From contig NZ_BCYX01000004.1 of NCBI RefSeq assembly GCF_001598415.1, forward strand, positions 124,001 through 188,000: a stretch of 64,000 nt of DNA, written 5' to 3'. Under the pieces are notes generated by a model that had not been told where the DNA came from, searched no databases, and worked only from the letters and a program-made list of their open reading frames with translations. The position numbers and the translations under genes are program-made. Shown here one piece after another: positions 30,301-38,329 of this stretch (position 1 is the stretch's first letter; each line of letters starts with the position of its first letter). The DNA is from Sphingomonas mali NBRC 15500. GTDB taxonomy: Bacteria; Pseudomonadota; Alphaproteobacteria; Sphingomonadales; Sphingomonadaceae.

Positions 30301-30756
30301 CCGCGCGATTTCAGTCCCCAGATCACGGTCGACGCCCCGATCATGATCCCGGAGGAATACGTCCCCGATCTCGACCTGCGCATGGGCCTCTATCGCCGCC
30401 TCAACGAGTTGGACGACCAGAACGGCATCGAGGCTTTCGCGGCGGAGATGATCGACCGTTTCGGCCCGCTGCCCGAGCCGACCGCGAATTTGATCAAGCT
30501 TATCGAGATCAAGCTCAACGCCAAGAAAGCCTGCGTCGCCAAGATCGATGTCGGCGCCAAGGGCGCGCTGGTCAGCTTCCACGACGACAAGCCACCCAAT
30601 GTCGACGGCCTGCTGGCTTATGTCGCGCGGCTCAATGGCGTGGCCAAGCTGCGTCCCGACAGCAAGCTGGTGATCGCCCGCGAATGGGGCGATCCCCAGG
30701 CGCGGCTCAACGGCGCGCTGCAATTGTCGAAGGGGCTGGCGAAGGCGGCGGGATAG
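27301..30756 (+). CDS. mfd: Transcription-repair coupling factor Mfd
   Basis: 1151 residues, the usual length. The UvrB-like N-terminus is followed by a CarD-like RNA-polymerase-interacting domain (LTPGDLVVHADHGIGRYEGL near residue 485) and a RecG-like translocase with GDVGFGKTE near residue 634, DEEQRFG, TATPIPRT and QLRGRVGRG. It removes stalled RNA polymerase and recruits UvrA. ATG at 27301; a repeat element is just upstream. Confidence 0.97.
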   Translation: MTDPRKILSAKAPLTLAGVPAGFLPVLLADLARAQVPGRVVLIAPDEAEMRAVAATAGFFAPEIEIVSYPAWDCLPYDRASPTLRVMAERLAALHRLQQPPKKPQLVVTTANAATQRTLTPFRIRQLVARLAPGERIGRDKLAVLLSANGYVRTDTVHDQGEFAVRGGLVDLFPSGEEQALRLDFFGDEIESVRTFDAADQRTTGRVDGFTLLPASEALLDEETVKRFRTRYREKFGATATGDPLYQAISDGRRLAGMEHWLPMFEERLETLFDHLGDDALVIRESGVTAAAEQRFEAVSDYHANRLKAQSSDPGSYRPLAPGALYLLPDEWATRLDQAKVHLATPFHEPPSDTVLDFEVDGPRDFAPERASGVNIYEAVVEHLDKLRKDGKKPILASYSAGSRERLAGLLKDHELTGLTLVDTWQEAQGAADRGVALVILPLDHGFTAPDIALLTEQDMLGDRLVRRNRRKKSADAFLAELATLTPGDLVVHADHGIGRYEGLTQIPVQKAPHDCVALTYAGGDKLYVPVENLEVLSRYGGDEGGTLDRLGGEAWQRRKSRMKERIREIAGELIATAALRALRQADVAQPDSSGYPAFVDRFPYQETDDQDRAIAESLDDLASGKPMDRLIVGDVGFGKTEVALRAAFVAAMGGMQVAVVCPTTLLARQHYNNFAARFEGFPIKVGRLSRLVGSAEAKAVKEGLTDGTIDVVIGTHAILAKGIEFKRLGLVVVDEEQRFGVTHKERLKALKTDVHVLTLTATPIPRTLQMAMSGLRELSVIQTPPVDRLAVRTYVMPWDPVVLREALLREHYRGGQSFFVTPRVKDVPEIEEFLREHVPEVRYVVAHGQMAAGEVEERMSAFYDKKFEVLVSTTIVESGLDIPSANTMIVHRADRFGLAQLYQLRGRVGRGKTRAYAYLTTPANRVITETADKRLKVLSDLDTLGAGFQLASHDLDIRGAGNLLGDEQSGHIREVGYELYQSMLEEAILDARAGGLAQRPRDFSPQITVDAPIMIPEEYVPDLDLRMGLYRRLNELDDQNGIEAFAAEMIDRFGPLPEPTANLIKLIEIKLNAKKACVAKIDVGAKGALVSFHDDKPPNVDGLLAYVARLNGVAKLRPDSKLVIAREWGDPQARLNGALQLSKGLAKAAG

Positions 30757-30913
30757 GCCCTTCGCCCTAAATCCCACGCTGACCATCGTCGCCAACGCAA
30801 TGCGGATCGCCGCGCATTTGCGCGATCGATTGACCTGACAATAAATTGGTCCAAAAAGAATTAATCTTTACTCCCTGGGCGTAATGCCAGGATTCGCGCG
30901 TGGGGTAGGAGCG

Positions 30914-31423
30914 ATGGAGAAGACGGTCCGTTTCAAACGCTTGCGGCTCATGACCGCCGCGACCGATGCACTGACGAAAGCCCAGTCGCTCGCCGAGATA
31001 CTGGAGATATTACGGTCGCGCGCGCGCGCCATCCTGGGCAGTGACGGGGTGACAGTGGCGATGCGCGAGCGCGATCAGGTCCATTATGTCGGAGAGGATT
31101 CGATCGCGCCTTTATGGGCCGGGCGGCGCTTTCCGATCGGTTCGTGCATCTCGGGCATGGCGATGACGCAGCGCCGGACGATCGTCATTCCCGACCTCCG
31201 CGTCGATCTCCGCGTGCCGCTCGAAGCCTATCTTTCGATCTACTTCATCGGCCTGGCGATGGCCCCGATCGGTGTCGGCAGGCCAGTTGCGGCGGTCGGC
31301 GCCTATTGGCGCAGCGGCCGCCCGATCGACGAGGACGCGTTGGTATTGCTCGACATGCTGGCCAAGGGCGCCAGCGCGCAGTTCGAGCGGATCGTCGATC
31401 AGCGGATGAAGAGGGCGTCCTGA
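30914..31423 (+). CDS. GAF-domain protein
   Basis: 169 residues forming one GAF domain. Visible are SLAEILEILRSRARAIL, VTVAMRERDQ, PIGSCISGMAM and AMAPIGVGRPVAAVGAYW, the pattern of GAF sensors linked to signalling proteins. The usual C-terminal histidine kinase or phosphatase is missing, so it is a stand-alone sensor. ATG at 30914 has GTAGGAG upstream; an ATG at 30884 is possible. It lies close to an EAL protein gene on the other strand. Confidence 0.75.
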   Translation: MEKTVRFKRLRLMTAATDALTKAQSLAEILEILRSRARAILGSDGVTVAMRERDQVHYVGEDSIAPLWAGRRFPIGSCISGMAMTQRRTIVIPDLRVDLRVPLEAYLSIYFIGLAMAPIGVGRPVAAVGAYWRSGRPIDEDALVLLDMLAKGASAQFERIVDQRMKRAS

Positions 31424-31814
31424 GGGCCGACAAGTTCGACCTCCTCTTCGCGTTCGAGGTCGATCTCGGCGAATTTCTCGCGGCGCATCGTGAAGATGCC
31501 GTGATGGCTCACGATTATCCAAGTGCCTGATATCTCGGTCGCGTCGCTATTGATCTGGCCCGAATAGCGAACCGCGTGTGCCAGTGCACCGCCGTCATAT
31601 TGCTTTACGAACCGGAGCCCCGATGCGCTTCGAGTGCCGCTGACAAAGGCCCGCCTCACTCCAGTTCCGCCGCTGGTATCGGGCTCGGTGATCGTTCCCG
31701 GATCGCGCCGCCATGATCGTCAAGCCGTGCGACGAAGCTATTGGTATCGGCATAGCCCAATGCATCGTAGCGACCGTACCAGACCCCGCCGAGATTCTGC
31801 GGATCGTCACTCAC
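31399..31814 (-). pseudogene. Small conserved protein of unknown function, broken by a one-base frameshift
   Basis: Two frames together give one plausible protein of 138 residues. The first part, from a GTG at 31814, reads GVWYGRYDALGYADTNSF and then runs into a stop at 31656. The second frame continues as ISGTWIIVSHHGIFTMRR and ends at 31399. Adding one G to the run at 31697-31699 joins them as IRGTITEPDTSGG, and the total length then becomes a multiple of three. The GTGA start overlaps the EAL gene stop. The cause is either a recent mutation or a sequencing slip in the run of identical bases. I do not know the family's role. Confidence 0.78.
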
Positions 31815-33781
31815 CCCGCGACCAGATCGGCAAGCGCCGCGCTGGTCAACGGCTCGGCACACAGGAAGCCCTGATAATATTGGCAGCCTTCCTTGGCGAG
31901 CAGGTCGAGTTGTTCGGCGGTTTCGACCCCCTCGGCGATCACCGACAGCCCGAGCGACAACGCCATTTCGATCACGCCGCGCACGACGATGCGGTCGCGC
32001 GGCGATCCGCCAATGTCCTGCGCCAGCTTGCGGTCGATCTTGAGATAATCGAGCGGCAGCGCCTTGAGATAGGCCAGGCTCGAATAGCCGGTGCCGAAAT
32101 CGTCGATCGCCACCCGGCACCCTGCCTGCCTGAGCCCGGTGAGCAAGGACGACGCCACGCCGAGATCGTCGATCAGCCCGCTTTCGGTGATCTCGACGGT
32201 CAGGCGTGAGCGCGCGAACCCGGAGGCATCGATACGGTCGAGCAGGATATCGGCAAAGCCGGGCCGCGCGATATCGGCCGCGGTCAGGTTGATCGACAAG
32301 CGCAGGCCGGACAGCGCCTCGGGCCAGGCGGCCGCCCGGCTGAGCGCCAACCGCTGGATATGATCGGACAAAGCGAGCCCCAGATCGGCGCGATCGGCCG
32401 CCGCGAACAATTGATCGGCACCGATCGCGCCGAAGCGCGGATGCTCCCATCGCGCGAGCGCTTCCACCCCGACGATCTTGTCCGTCGCGATCGCCACTTG
32501 CGGCTGGAACAGCACCGCGATCTCGTTGCTTTCGATCGCCCGGCGCAGATCGACCGATAGCGCCTCGGCGATTGCGGGTTCATCGGCGACGCGGATCGTC
32601 GCGCCGTCGGATGCGCGCGCATCGTCCAGCGCGTCATTGGCGCGCCGCAACAACGCATCGACCGTCTCGTTCGCGTGCGCCGCGGCTACCCCCAGCCGCG
32701 CGCCGACCGCCACCAAGGTGCCGTCGATCGCAAAAGGGCGCGCCAATGCCTCGGCCAATGCCCCCGCCAGCGCTTCCGCGTCCGCCGCTTCCTCTAGCCC
32801 AACGAGAAATTCGGGGCCCTTCTGGCGCGCTACGATCTGTCGCTTGCCGAGCGTCGTGCGGGCGACCCCGGCGATCCGCCTGACCGCCGCCCGGATCAAC
32901 GCATCGCCGGCGGGCCGGCCATAACCGCTATTGACCAGATCGAAGCGGCTGAGCGCGATCAGGATTGCGCTGGCGCGTTCGCCGCGCTGCAGCCGGCGAT
33001 CGAGCCACGCACGGGCCGCGCCAGCATCGAATGCGCCTTCGATTGCCTCCTCGGTTTCCGCCGCCGCGTCGGGGGCGGTGCCGAGTTCCTCGATCAATCC
33101 ATGGACCCAGGGATCGCCTGTCGTCGCCTGGACGTGATGAACCAGCCGACCGACCCCCGGATAATCGTGCGCGAAGGCCGTTGCTCCGCCAACGCCGACA
33201 CGGCGAACGGCCGCTACCGCTGCCGCGCGATCGTCGGGCGGCAGCGCGCGCAGGGCAGTATCGAGTGAGATTTCTTCGCCGAGATCCAGCCGCTTGCCCA
33301 AAGCGGGCGTCAAGCGCACCCGGCGCGTGCGGCGATTGTAGCGCCAGCCGAGCAGGTCGACCGCGCGGCCGCGATCCCAATCGCCGGCGATCCGTTCGAC
33401 GAAGCGCCACGCGAACCGCAGCGCCTGGGCGAATTCGAGCTCGGTGAACGGGCTGGCCAGAAAATGAGTCGCCCCGGCGGCATGGAAATCGCCCAGCGCG
33501 GCGACATCGTCACGCGACACCAGCACGAGCAAGGCGCCGCCGCGAACCCGCGCCGCCTCACCGAATGCCCTGGCGACGACAAGCCCCTCGCCAAGCGCCC
33601 CGCGAGCATCGAGTACGGCCAATGCCGCGCCACTGCCGAGATACCGCCGAGCCGCGCCGTCGCCGCGCCGGGCTGCCACCACGCGCCAGCCCGCCTCCGC
33701 CGCGATCGCCGACAATTCGCCGCGCTGCCTGAACGACAGCAGGAACAGGGAGTTTCCGGTCTGGGGATCGCTGGGGACCAT
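31811..33781 (-). CDS. EAL-domain cyclic di-GMP phosphodiesterase with degenerate GGDEF domain
   Basis: 656 residues. An N-terminal receiver-like region (about 10-130) has no clear phosphate acceptor. A GGDEF-type domain (about 265-420) has KGPEF in place of GGDEF and should be inactive as a cyclase. The EAL domain (about 420-656) keeps GVEALARWEHP, DDFGTGYSSL and AEGVETAEQL, so it is likely an active phosphodiesterase. ATG at 33781 is chosen over a TTG at 33841. The stop overlaps the frameshifted gene, so the two were probably coupled. Confidence 0.88.
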   Translation of the reverse strand: MVPSDPQTGNSLFLLSFRQRGELSAIAAEAGWRVVAARRGDGAARRYLGSGAALAVLDARGALGEGLVVARAFGEAARVRGGALLVLVSRDDVAALGDFHAAGATHFLASPFTELEFAQALRFAWRFVERIAGDWDRGRAVDLLGWRYNRRTRRVRLTPALGKRLDLGEEISLDTALRALPPDDRAAAVAAVRRVGVGGATAFAHDYPGVGRLVHHVQATTGDPWVHGLIEELGTAPDAAAETEEAIEGAFDAGAARAWLDRRLQRGERASAILIALSRFDLVNSGYGRPAGDALIRAAVRRIAGVARTTLGKRQIVARQKGPEFLVGLEEAADAEALAGALAEALARPFAIDGTLVAVGARLGVAAAHANETVDALLRRANDALDDARASDGATIRVADEPAIAEALSVDLRRAIESNEIAVLFQPQVAIATDKIVGVEALARWEHPRFGAIGADQLFAAADRADLGLALSDHIQRLALSRAAAWPEALSGLRLSINLTAADIARPGFADILLDRIDASGFARSRLTVEITESGLIDDLGVASSLLTGLRQAGCRVAIDDFGTGYSSLAYLKALPLDYLKIDRKLAQDIGGSPRDRIVVRGVIEMALSLGLSVIAEGVETAEQLDLLAKEGCQYYQGFLCAEPLTSAALADLVAG

Positions 33782-33920
33782 TGCGCGCGGTTCTACGCAT
33801 GCCCGCAGGACTTCGCCAATCCGCAATCGGCCATTCCTCAATCAGCCAAGGCGCAATCGAACCGCGCACAGCTAATCGGGGTTGCCGCAGGGGGGACGAC
33901 GCCCTAGCTGTCGAAGCACG

Positions 33921-34919
33921 ATGGCGACCGCCCCCGCCCTGATCGACCGACATGGCCGCACGATCAGCTATCTGCGCGTGTCGGTGACGGATCGCTGCGA
34001 CTTGCGCTGCCGTTACTGCATGGCCGAGGATATGCGTTTCCTCCCCCGCGATGCATTGCTCGAACTCGACGAGATCGCCGTCATCGCCGAGCGCTTCATC
34101 GCGCGCGGCGTAACCAAGATCCGGCTGACCGGCGGAGAACCGCTGGTGCGCCGTGGCGTGATCGACCTTGCCAGGCGGTTGGGACGGCAGGTCGGCCAGG
34201 GCCTCGACGAACTGACGCTGACGACCAATGGCACGCGCCTGGCCGACTATGCCGGAGACCTGCGTGCCGCCGGCATCCGCCGTATCAATGTCAGTCTTGA
34301 CAGCCTCGATCCCGATCGCTTCCGCCACATCACGCGCCATGGCGATCTGTCGCGCGTCCTGGACGGCATTGCCGTCGCCAAGGCGGCGGGAATCGCGATC
34401 AAGATCAATATGGTCGCGCTCAAGGACCTCAACCAGGACGAGATTCCGGCAATGCTTGCTTGGTGCGTCGAGCAGGGCCATGATCTCAGCCTGATCGAAA
34501 CCATGCCGCTGGGTGCGATCGACGAGGATCGCGCCGACCGTTTCGTACCGCTGACAGCGGTGTTCGACGATCTGTCGCGACGGTTCGACCTGATCCGCGA
34601 CCCGCGTTCGACCGGTGGTCCGGCGCGATATTGGCGCGTCGGCGCAAGTCCCACCCGCTTGGGACTGATCTCCCCCCTTACCGCCAATTTCTGCGACGGC
34701 TGCAACCGAGTCCGGCTGACCACAGAGGGGCGGCTCTATGCCTGTCTCGGCCATGACGATCAGGTGGATCTGAAGGCGGCGTTGCGCACCGGCGGCATGG
34801 CCGGACTCGATGCCGGGATCGACGAAGCGCTGGCGATCAAGCCGGCGCGCCACGATTTCCGCATCGCCGCCGGCGCCGCGCCCGCGGTCGGGCGGCATAT
34901 GAGCGTAACCGGCGGATGA
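33921..34919 (+). CDS. moaA: GTP 3',8-cyclase MoaA
   Basis: 332 residues. Radical SAM enzyme for the first step of molybdenum cofactor synthesis. The N-terminal cluster motif CDLRCRYC is near residue 28 and a second cluster site CDGC near residue 257, with a later Cys in LYACLG. The C-terminal VTGG diglycine is present. Molybdenum cofactor would serve the formate dehydrogenase at the left of the window. The start at 33921 (MATAPAL) gives family length. Confidence 0.95.
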   Translation: MATAPALIDRHGRTISYLRVSVTDRCDLRCRYCMAEDMRFLPRDALLELDEIAVIAERFIARGVTKIRLTGGEPLVRRGVIDLARRLGRQVGQGLDELTLTTNGTRLADYAGDLRAAGIRRINVSLDSLDPDRFRHITRHGDLSRVLDGIAVAKAAGIAIKINMVALKDLNQDEIPAMLAWCVEQGHDLSLIETMPLGAIDEDRADRFVPLTAVFDDLSRRFDLIRDPRSTGGPARYWRVGASPTRLGLISPLTANFCDGCNRVRLTTEGRLYACLGHDDQVDLKAALRTGGMAGLDAGIDEALAIKPARHDFRIAAGAAPAVGRHMSVTGG

Positions 34920-35683
34920 AACGCGCGCTGGTCGCGTCGCCGACCCCACCCGCCCAAGCCGCCGCGCGCGAGTTGCGCGATTCGTACGAGTGGGTGCCGG
35001 TCGAGCAGGCGGATCTGGTCGTCGCGCTGGGCGGTGACGGCTTCATGCTCCAGACGCTGCATGCGATGCTCGAGCGCCGCGGCGATCCAGTGCCCGTGTT
35101 CGGCATGAACCTGGGGACGGTCGGTTTCCTGATGAACGACTGGCGGCGCGAAGGGCTCGATGCGCGGCTCGAGCGCACGCGCCCGTTCCGGGTCACGCCG
35201 CTCCAGATGACGGCCCGAACGATCGCGGGCGAGACATTCGTCCACCCGGCCATCAACGAAGTCTCCCTGCTCCGCGAAACGCGCCAGACCGCGAAGCTGG
35301 AAGTTACCGTCAACGATCGCGTCGTGATCCCGGAACTGGCCTGTGACGGCATCCTGGCGGCGACGCCTGCGGGGTCGACCGCCTATAATCTATCGGCCAA
35401 TGGCCCCATCCTGCCCCTCGGGTCGGCGATGATCGCCTTGACCCCGATCTCGGCTTTCCGCCCGCGGCGCTGGCGTGGCGCGATCCTCCCCGAAAAAGCG
35501 CGGATCACGCTCAAGGTGCTCGAAGCGGCGAAGCGGCCGGTGTCGGCCGTCGCCGACCAGCATGAGGTGCGCGACGTCGCTCAGGTCGATATCGCGATCG
35601 ACCGCTCGCGCGAGCTGACTCTGCTGTTCGACCCCGAACATGCGCTCGACGACCGCATCACGATGGAGCAGTTCGTCGGCTGA
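34916..35683 (+). CDS. nadK: NAD kinase
   Basis: 255 residues. The diacylglycerol-kinase-like motif GGDG is at residues 39-42, followed by GMNLGTVGFLMN and the NE motif INEVSL, and TPAGSTAYNLSANGPI. It phosphorylates NAD to NADP with ATP or polyphosphate. The ATG overlaps the moaA stop (ATGA). Confidence 0.95.
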   Translation: MKRALVASPTPPAQAAARELRDSYEWVPVEQADLVVALGGDGFMLQTLHAMLERRGDPVPVFGMNLGTVGFLMNDWRREGLDARLERTRPFRVTPLQMTARTIAGETFVHPAINEVSLLRETRQTAKLEVTVNDRVVIPELACDGILAATPAGSTAYNLSANGPILPLGSAMIALTPISAFRPRRWRGAILPEKARITLKVLEAAKRPVSAVADQHEVRDVAQVDIAIDRSRELTLLFDPEHALDDRITMEQFVG

Positions 35684-35705
35684 GGTTTTAACGGGAAATC
35701 AGGGG

Positions 35706-35733
35706 TTGCATCGTTAATGTGCGACGGTATAGA
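35706..35733 (+). promoter_or_regulatory. Promoter of tRNA-Asn
   Basis: TTGCAT (35706-35711), a 16-base spacer and TATAGA (35728-35733), a good sigma-70-type match, 18 bases upstream of the mature tRNA. The region 35684-35705 holds no other feature. Confidence 0.6.
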
Positions 35734-35751
35734 CGCGCGCTCCGGTGACGT

Positions 35752-35826
35752 TCCCTGATAGCTCAGCGGTAGAGCTCTCGACTGTTAATCGAGCGGCCGT
35801 AGGTTCGAATCCTACTCAGGGAGCCA
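35752..35826 (+). tRNA. tRNA-Asn (anticodon GTT)
   Basis: A 75-base cloverleaf with the CCA end encoded. The acceptor stem is TCCCTGA with TCAGGGA, the D arm contains AGCTCAGCGGTAGAGCT, the anticodon stem CTCGA/TCGAG encloses CTGTTAA with GTT at 35784-35786, and the T arm has GGTTCGAATCC. The serine recombinase gene on the other strand ends inside its 3' end. Confidence 0.97.
35812..35826. other. Candidate attachment core of an integrative element in the tRNA-Asn 3' end
   Basis: The last 15 bases of the tRNA gene also encode the final four residues (WLPE) and the stop of the serine recombinase on the minus strand. This is what integration at the tRNA 3' end would leave, with the element supplying the recombinase body. 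I did not find a second copy of these 15 bases in the window. Confidence 0.5.
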
Positions 35827-37368
35827 CCGCGGACTTTTTGGCATTTTGGCCATTTGTCCGCCTTCTGAAGCCTCTTCGTGCGGAAGATTTTCTACAACGA
35901 TATCAAAGGGCTTGCGGAACGATGCTCTGAGCGTGTGTCCGCTGTAGGAAAAGTTCGAAAGTAGCGTCGAGAGCAGGTGTCTTTTGACCGCCAAATCCGA
36001 CCGCTCGAACAGCCGTTTCGCGTCCTTTGCCGCCTGTAAAAGCGTCACCCCTTCGTCGAGGTACTCAAGCTGTGAATCCGCGCGCGTTTCGAGCTCCCGG
36101 ACGATCTTGCGCTCTTCCTCCTGATAGTCGGCATACAGAAGCCTGAAGACGGGATCGTCGACCTTCCCCTCCTGCCGATCGCGATAGAGCTCCTTCATCC
36201 GCCGGCGCAGGTCCGTGATTTCAGCTTCCAGGAGCGTCAGGGCGCGATCGTGGTCAGCTTTGACGTCATGGTTCGATTCGCGCAGCGCCCGCGTAAGCCA
36301 TCCCAGCATCGTCTTATTGAGCGATACCTGCCCGAGGAGGGCAGTGAACTGCTCGATCAACACCTCCTCGCGCACATAGGGCTCAGGGCACTTCTGCTTA
36401 GCGTGGCTGCACCGATAGTAGATGTATTTCTGCTTCTTGATGTCCCCGACCAGGAGGCAGCCGCAATGCCCGCAATGGATCAATCCGGAGAACAGGAAGT
36501 CCTTCTCGACGCCGGTCGAGCGCTTGGTGTGCCGCCCATCGAGAATCCCCTGCACCCGCTCCCATAGCTCGACCGAGATCAAGGGCTCGTGCGTGCCCTG
36601 GTATCGTTTGCCGAGCCACTCGAATTCGCCGGTATAGATACGTGAGCGCAGCATCTTGTTCACCGTCGTTAGGGCGACGGGTTTGAGGCTCTTGCGGTAG
36701 ACCAACCCAGCGCTGCGGACCTTCTTGCTCACCTCCTTCAGCGAATAGAGGCCGGTTGAATACCATTCGAAAAGATGTGTCACAGCCGGAGCAGCTATGG
36801 GGTCGACCTCAATGATCTTTTTGCCGTTGGGACCGACCACATTTCGATAGCCCAGCGGCGCCTGGGTCGGCCAGATGCCCTGCTCCGCCTTCTCGATCAT
36901 GCCCTTGCGGGCTTCCTCCGACAGATTGTCGATATAGTTCTTCGCCATCAGCACCTTGATGCCGTGCATGAACTTTTCGGATGATCGCGAGTCCTGCGAG
37001 AGCACCACGCCTTCCTTGACGAGGTGGACGTCGATATCGAACTCGTCGATCGTGACCCAGTCGCGCAGGTTGCGGTAGAGCCGGTCGGTCTTTTCGACGA
37101 GGATGGTATTCACGGTCGGGTGGCGGCGGATGTAGCCGACCATCGCGTTGAACCGGGTCCTGCCGGTCACCTTGGCGGTCTCGACGTCCACATATTCTTC
37201 GATGACGCGGATGCTGTTCTCCTCGGCATAGGTGCGCAGCAGCTTGAGCTGGGCATCGATCGAGAAACCTTCGCGATCCTGCTCCTTGGATGAGACGCGC
37301 GCATAGATCAGGGCGCGCGGCATATGCATGATGGATGATGGCAGTCGGGATTGTTGGGTCTTCGGCAT
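35812..37368 (-). CDS. Large serine recombinase (integrase of a mobile element)
   Basis: 518 residues. The resolvase catalytic domain begins ALIYARVSSKEQDREGFS, with the nucleophile Ser in VSS; a recombinase domain follows (GYRNVVGPNGKKIIEVDP), then a zinc ribbon (CGHCGCLLVG...CSHAKQKC) and a long coiled coil (about residues 385-470). It should integrate and excise DNA. ATG at 37368 is preceded by GGAGGTG. The neighbours on the same strand are two small genes and a trbI fragment; the 3' end lies inside tRNA-Asn. Confidence 0.93.
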   Translation of the reverse strand: MPKTQQSRLPSSIMHMPRALIYARVSSKEQDREGFSIDAQLKLLRTYAEENSIRVIEEYVDVETAKVTGRTRFNAMVGYIRRHPTVNTILVEKTDRLYRNLRDWVTIDEFDIDVHLVKEGVVLSQDSRSSEKFMHGIKVLMAKNYIDNLSEEARKGMIEKAEQGIWPTQAPLGYRNVVGPNGKKIIEVDPIAAPAVTHLFEWYSTGLYSLKEVSKKVRSAGLVYRKSLKPVALTTVNKMLRSRIYTGEFEWLGKRYQGTHEPLISVELWERVQGILDGRHTKRSTGVEKDFLFSGLIHCGHCGCLLVGDIKKQKYIYYRCSHAKQKCPEPYVREEVLIEQFTALLGQVSLNKTMLGWLTRALRESNHDVKADHDRALTLLEAEITDLRRRMKELYRDRQEGKVDDPVFRLLYADYQEEERKIVRELETRADSQLEYLDEGVTLLQAAKDAKRLFERSDLAVKRHLLSTLLSNFSYSGHTLRASFRKPFDIVVENLPHEEASEGGQMAKMPKSPRWLPE

Positions 37369-37421
37369 TGGGCACCTCCGCCCGGCAAGACACCTGACGG
37401 TCCAAATACCCTAGGTTTTTC

Positions 37422-37697
37422 TCATGGGGCGTCGGGAGACGATGAAATGCGGCGCGTGTGCGGCTTCACCTGCCGCTCTCGCGCCAGGAACCGGGCGAAG
37501 CCAACCATGTTCTCGATGATCTGACGGGCGTCTTCGTCGCTCAGCGGCGCCTCGTAATATGGCTGCCAGACCTGCTTGGTTTCGTCGAGCAGCGCTCGTG
37601 AATAGCGCAGCCTCACAGGAGAGGATTGGACGCTCGCGGCATTCTCCGGCGGCGACGCGTCGGCCCAGGAACGATAGCGACGCCGGCCGCGCTTCAT
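37422..37697 (-). CDS. Small protein of the trb/serine recombinase cassette
   Basis: 91 residues; the central part SRALLDETKQVWQPYYEAPLSDEDARQIIENMVGF is typical of a small protein I recall next to serine recombinases at ICE ends. Function unknown; no domain is recognised. The start overlaps the DUF2274 stop (ATGA), so the genes are coupled. The frame is clearly coding because the flanking frames have no sensible protein. Confidence 0.65.
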   Translation of the reverse strand: MKRGRRRYRSWADASPPENAASVQSSPVRLRYSRALLDETKQVWQPYYEAPLSDEDARQIIENMVGFARFLARERQVKPHTRRISSSPDAP

Positions 37698-37927
37698 GGT
37701 TTGGGATTGCGGCGAATGTCCGAGCGTCGCCGCTGGAATTCGCGGTCGGCGTCGAGGAACGCGGCCAGTATCGCTGGGATAAGCTCGACGAGTGGTTCCT
37801 CGCGGCCGTAACTCTCGGCATAGATCGCCGCATAGTCGCCGAGCGCCTGGTGCGTTTCAGGCGGCACCGCGATCGTCAGCTTGATCGGTGTGCGGTCGGG
37901 AATCCGGGCAAGTTTCAACTCTGCCAT
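37694..37927 (-). CDS. DUF2274 protein of a trb conjugation cluster
   Basis: 77 residues, with IKLTIAVPPETHQALGDYAAIYAE near the start, matching the short DUF2274 family found immediately after trbI in alphaproteobacterial conjugation clusters. The role is unknown. It starts 4 bases after the trbI fragment stop (37932-37934) and overlaps the small gene by four bases. Confidence 0.78.
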   Translation of the reverse strand: MAELKLARIPDRTPIKLTIAVPPETHQALGDYAAIYAESYGREEPLVELIPAILAAFLDADREFQRRRSDIRRNPKP

Positions 37928-37931
37928 GCCC

Positions 37932-38193
37932 CTACCCCTCCCGCCACGGCGCGAGCACCAGATCCCGATCGACGAGGAGGCGGACCGGCGCTCCCGGGCG
38001 GATCGTGATGGTCGGCTGGATATCGAGATTACGCGCGGTCAAACGATCCCCCGCGCGCGAGACATTTTGCTCGGCAGCTTCCCGAAGCGCCGTCACGAGA
38101 TCGCCATTGCCGCTGAACTGGAGCTCGCTGCCGACGCCCAGCACGGACGAGAGGACGACACCCTTCAGCAAGGCCCAGGTGTGGAAGTCGACT
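37932..38193 (-). pseudogene. trbI: trbI fragment (C-terminal end of a conjugation protein), 5'-truncated
   Basis: The last 86 codons read VDFHTWALLKGVVLSSVL near the start and RNLDIQPTITIRPG, VRLLVDRDLVL near the end, the C-terminus of the VirB10-like TrbI. Homology ends abruptly at about 38193, where the sequence changes to unrelated code. TrbI normally has about 400 residues, so most is lost. It marks a decayed conjugation region next to the recombinase. The 136 bases 38194-38329 hold nothing I can identify. Confidence 0.8.
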
Positions 38194-38329
38194 AGAGACG
38201 CTCGCCTACGCTTTTGGCTTTGCGGTTTGGACGCGACGTGGACTGCCCAGCCGTGTCCAATCGAGCGCCGGATGTCCGAGAAAGGGCGATCGGTCTGCCG
38301 GGTCGCACCGCGGCACCCGCAGCACGTCA

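Noticed and set aside
34110-34930. Further GTAACC sequences (about 34110 and 34905)
   Set aside because: No CGAA follows after 16 bases; they lie inside moaA.
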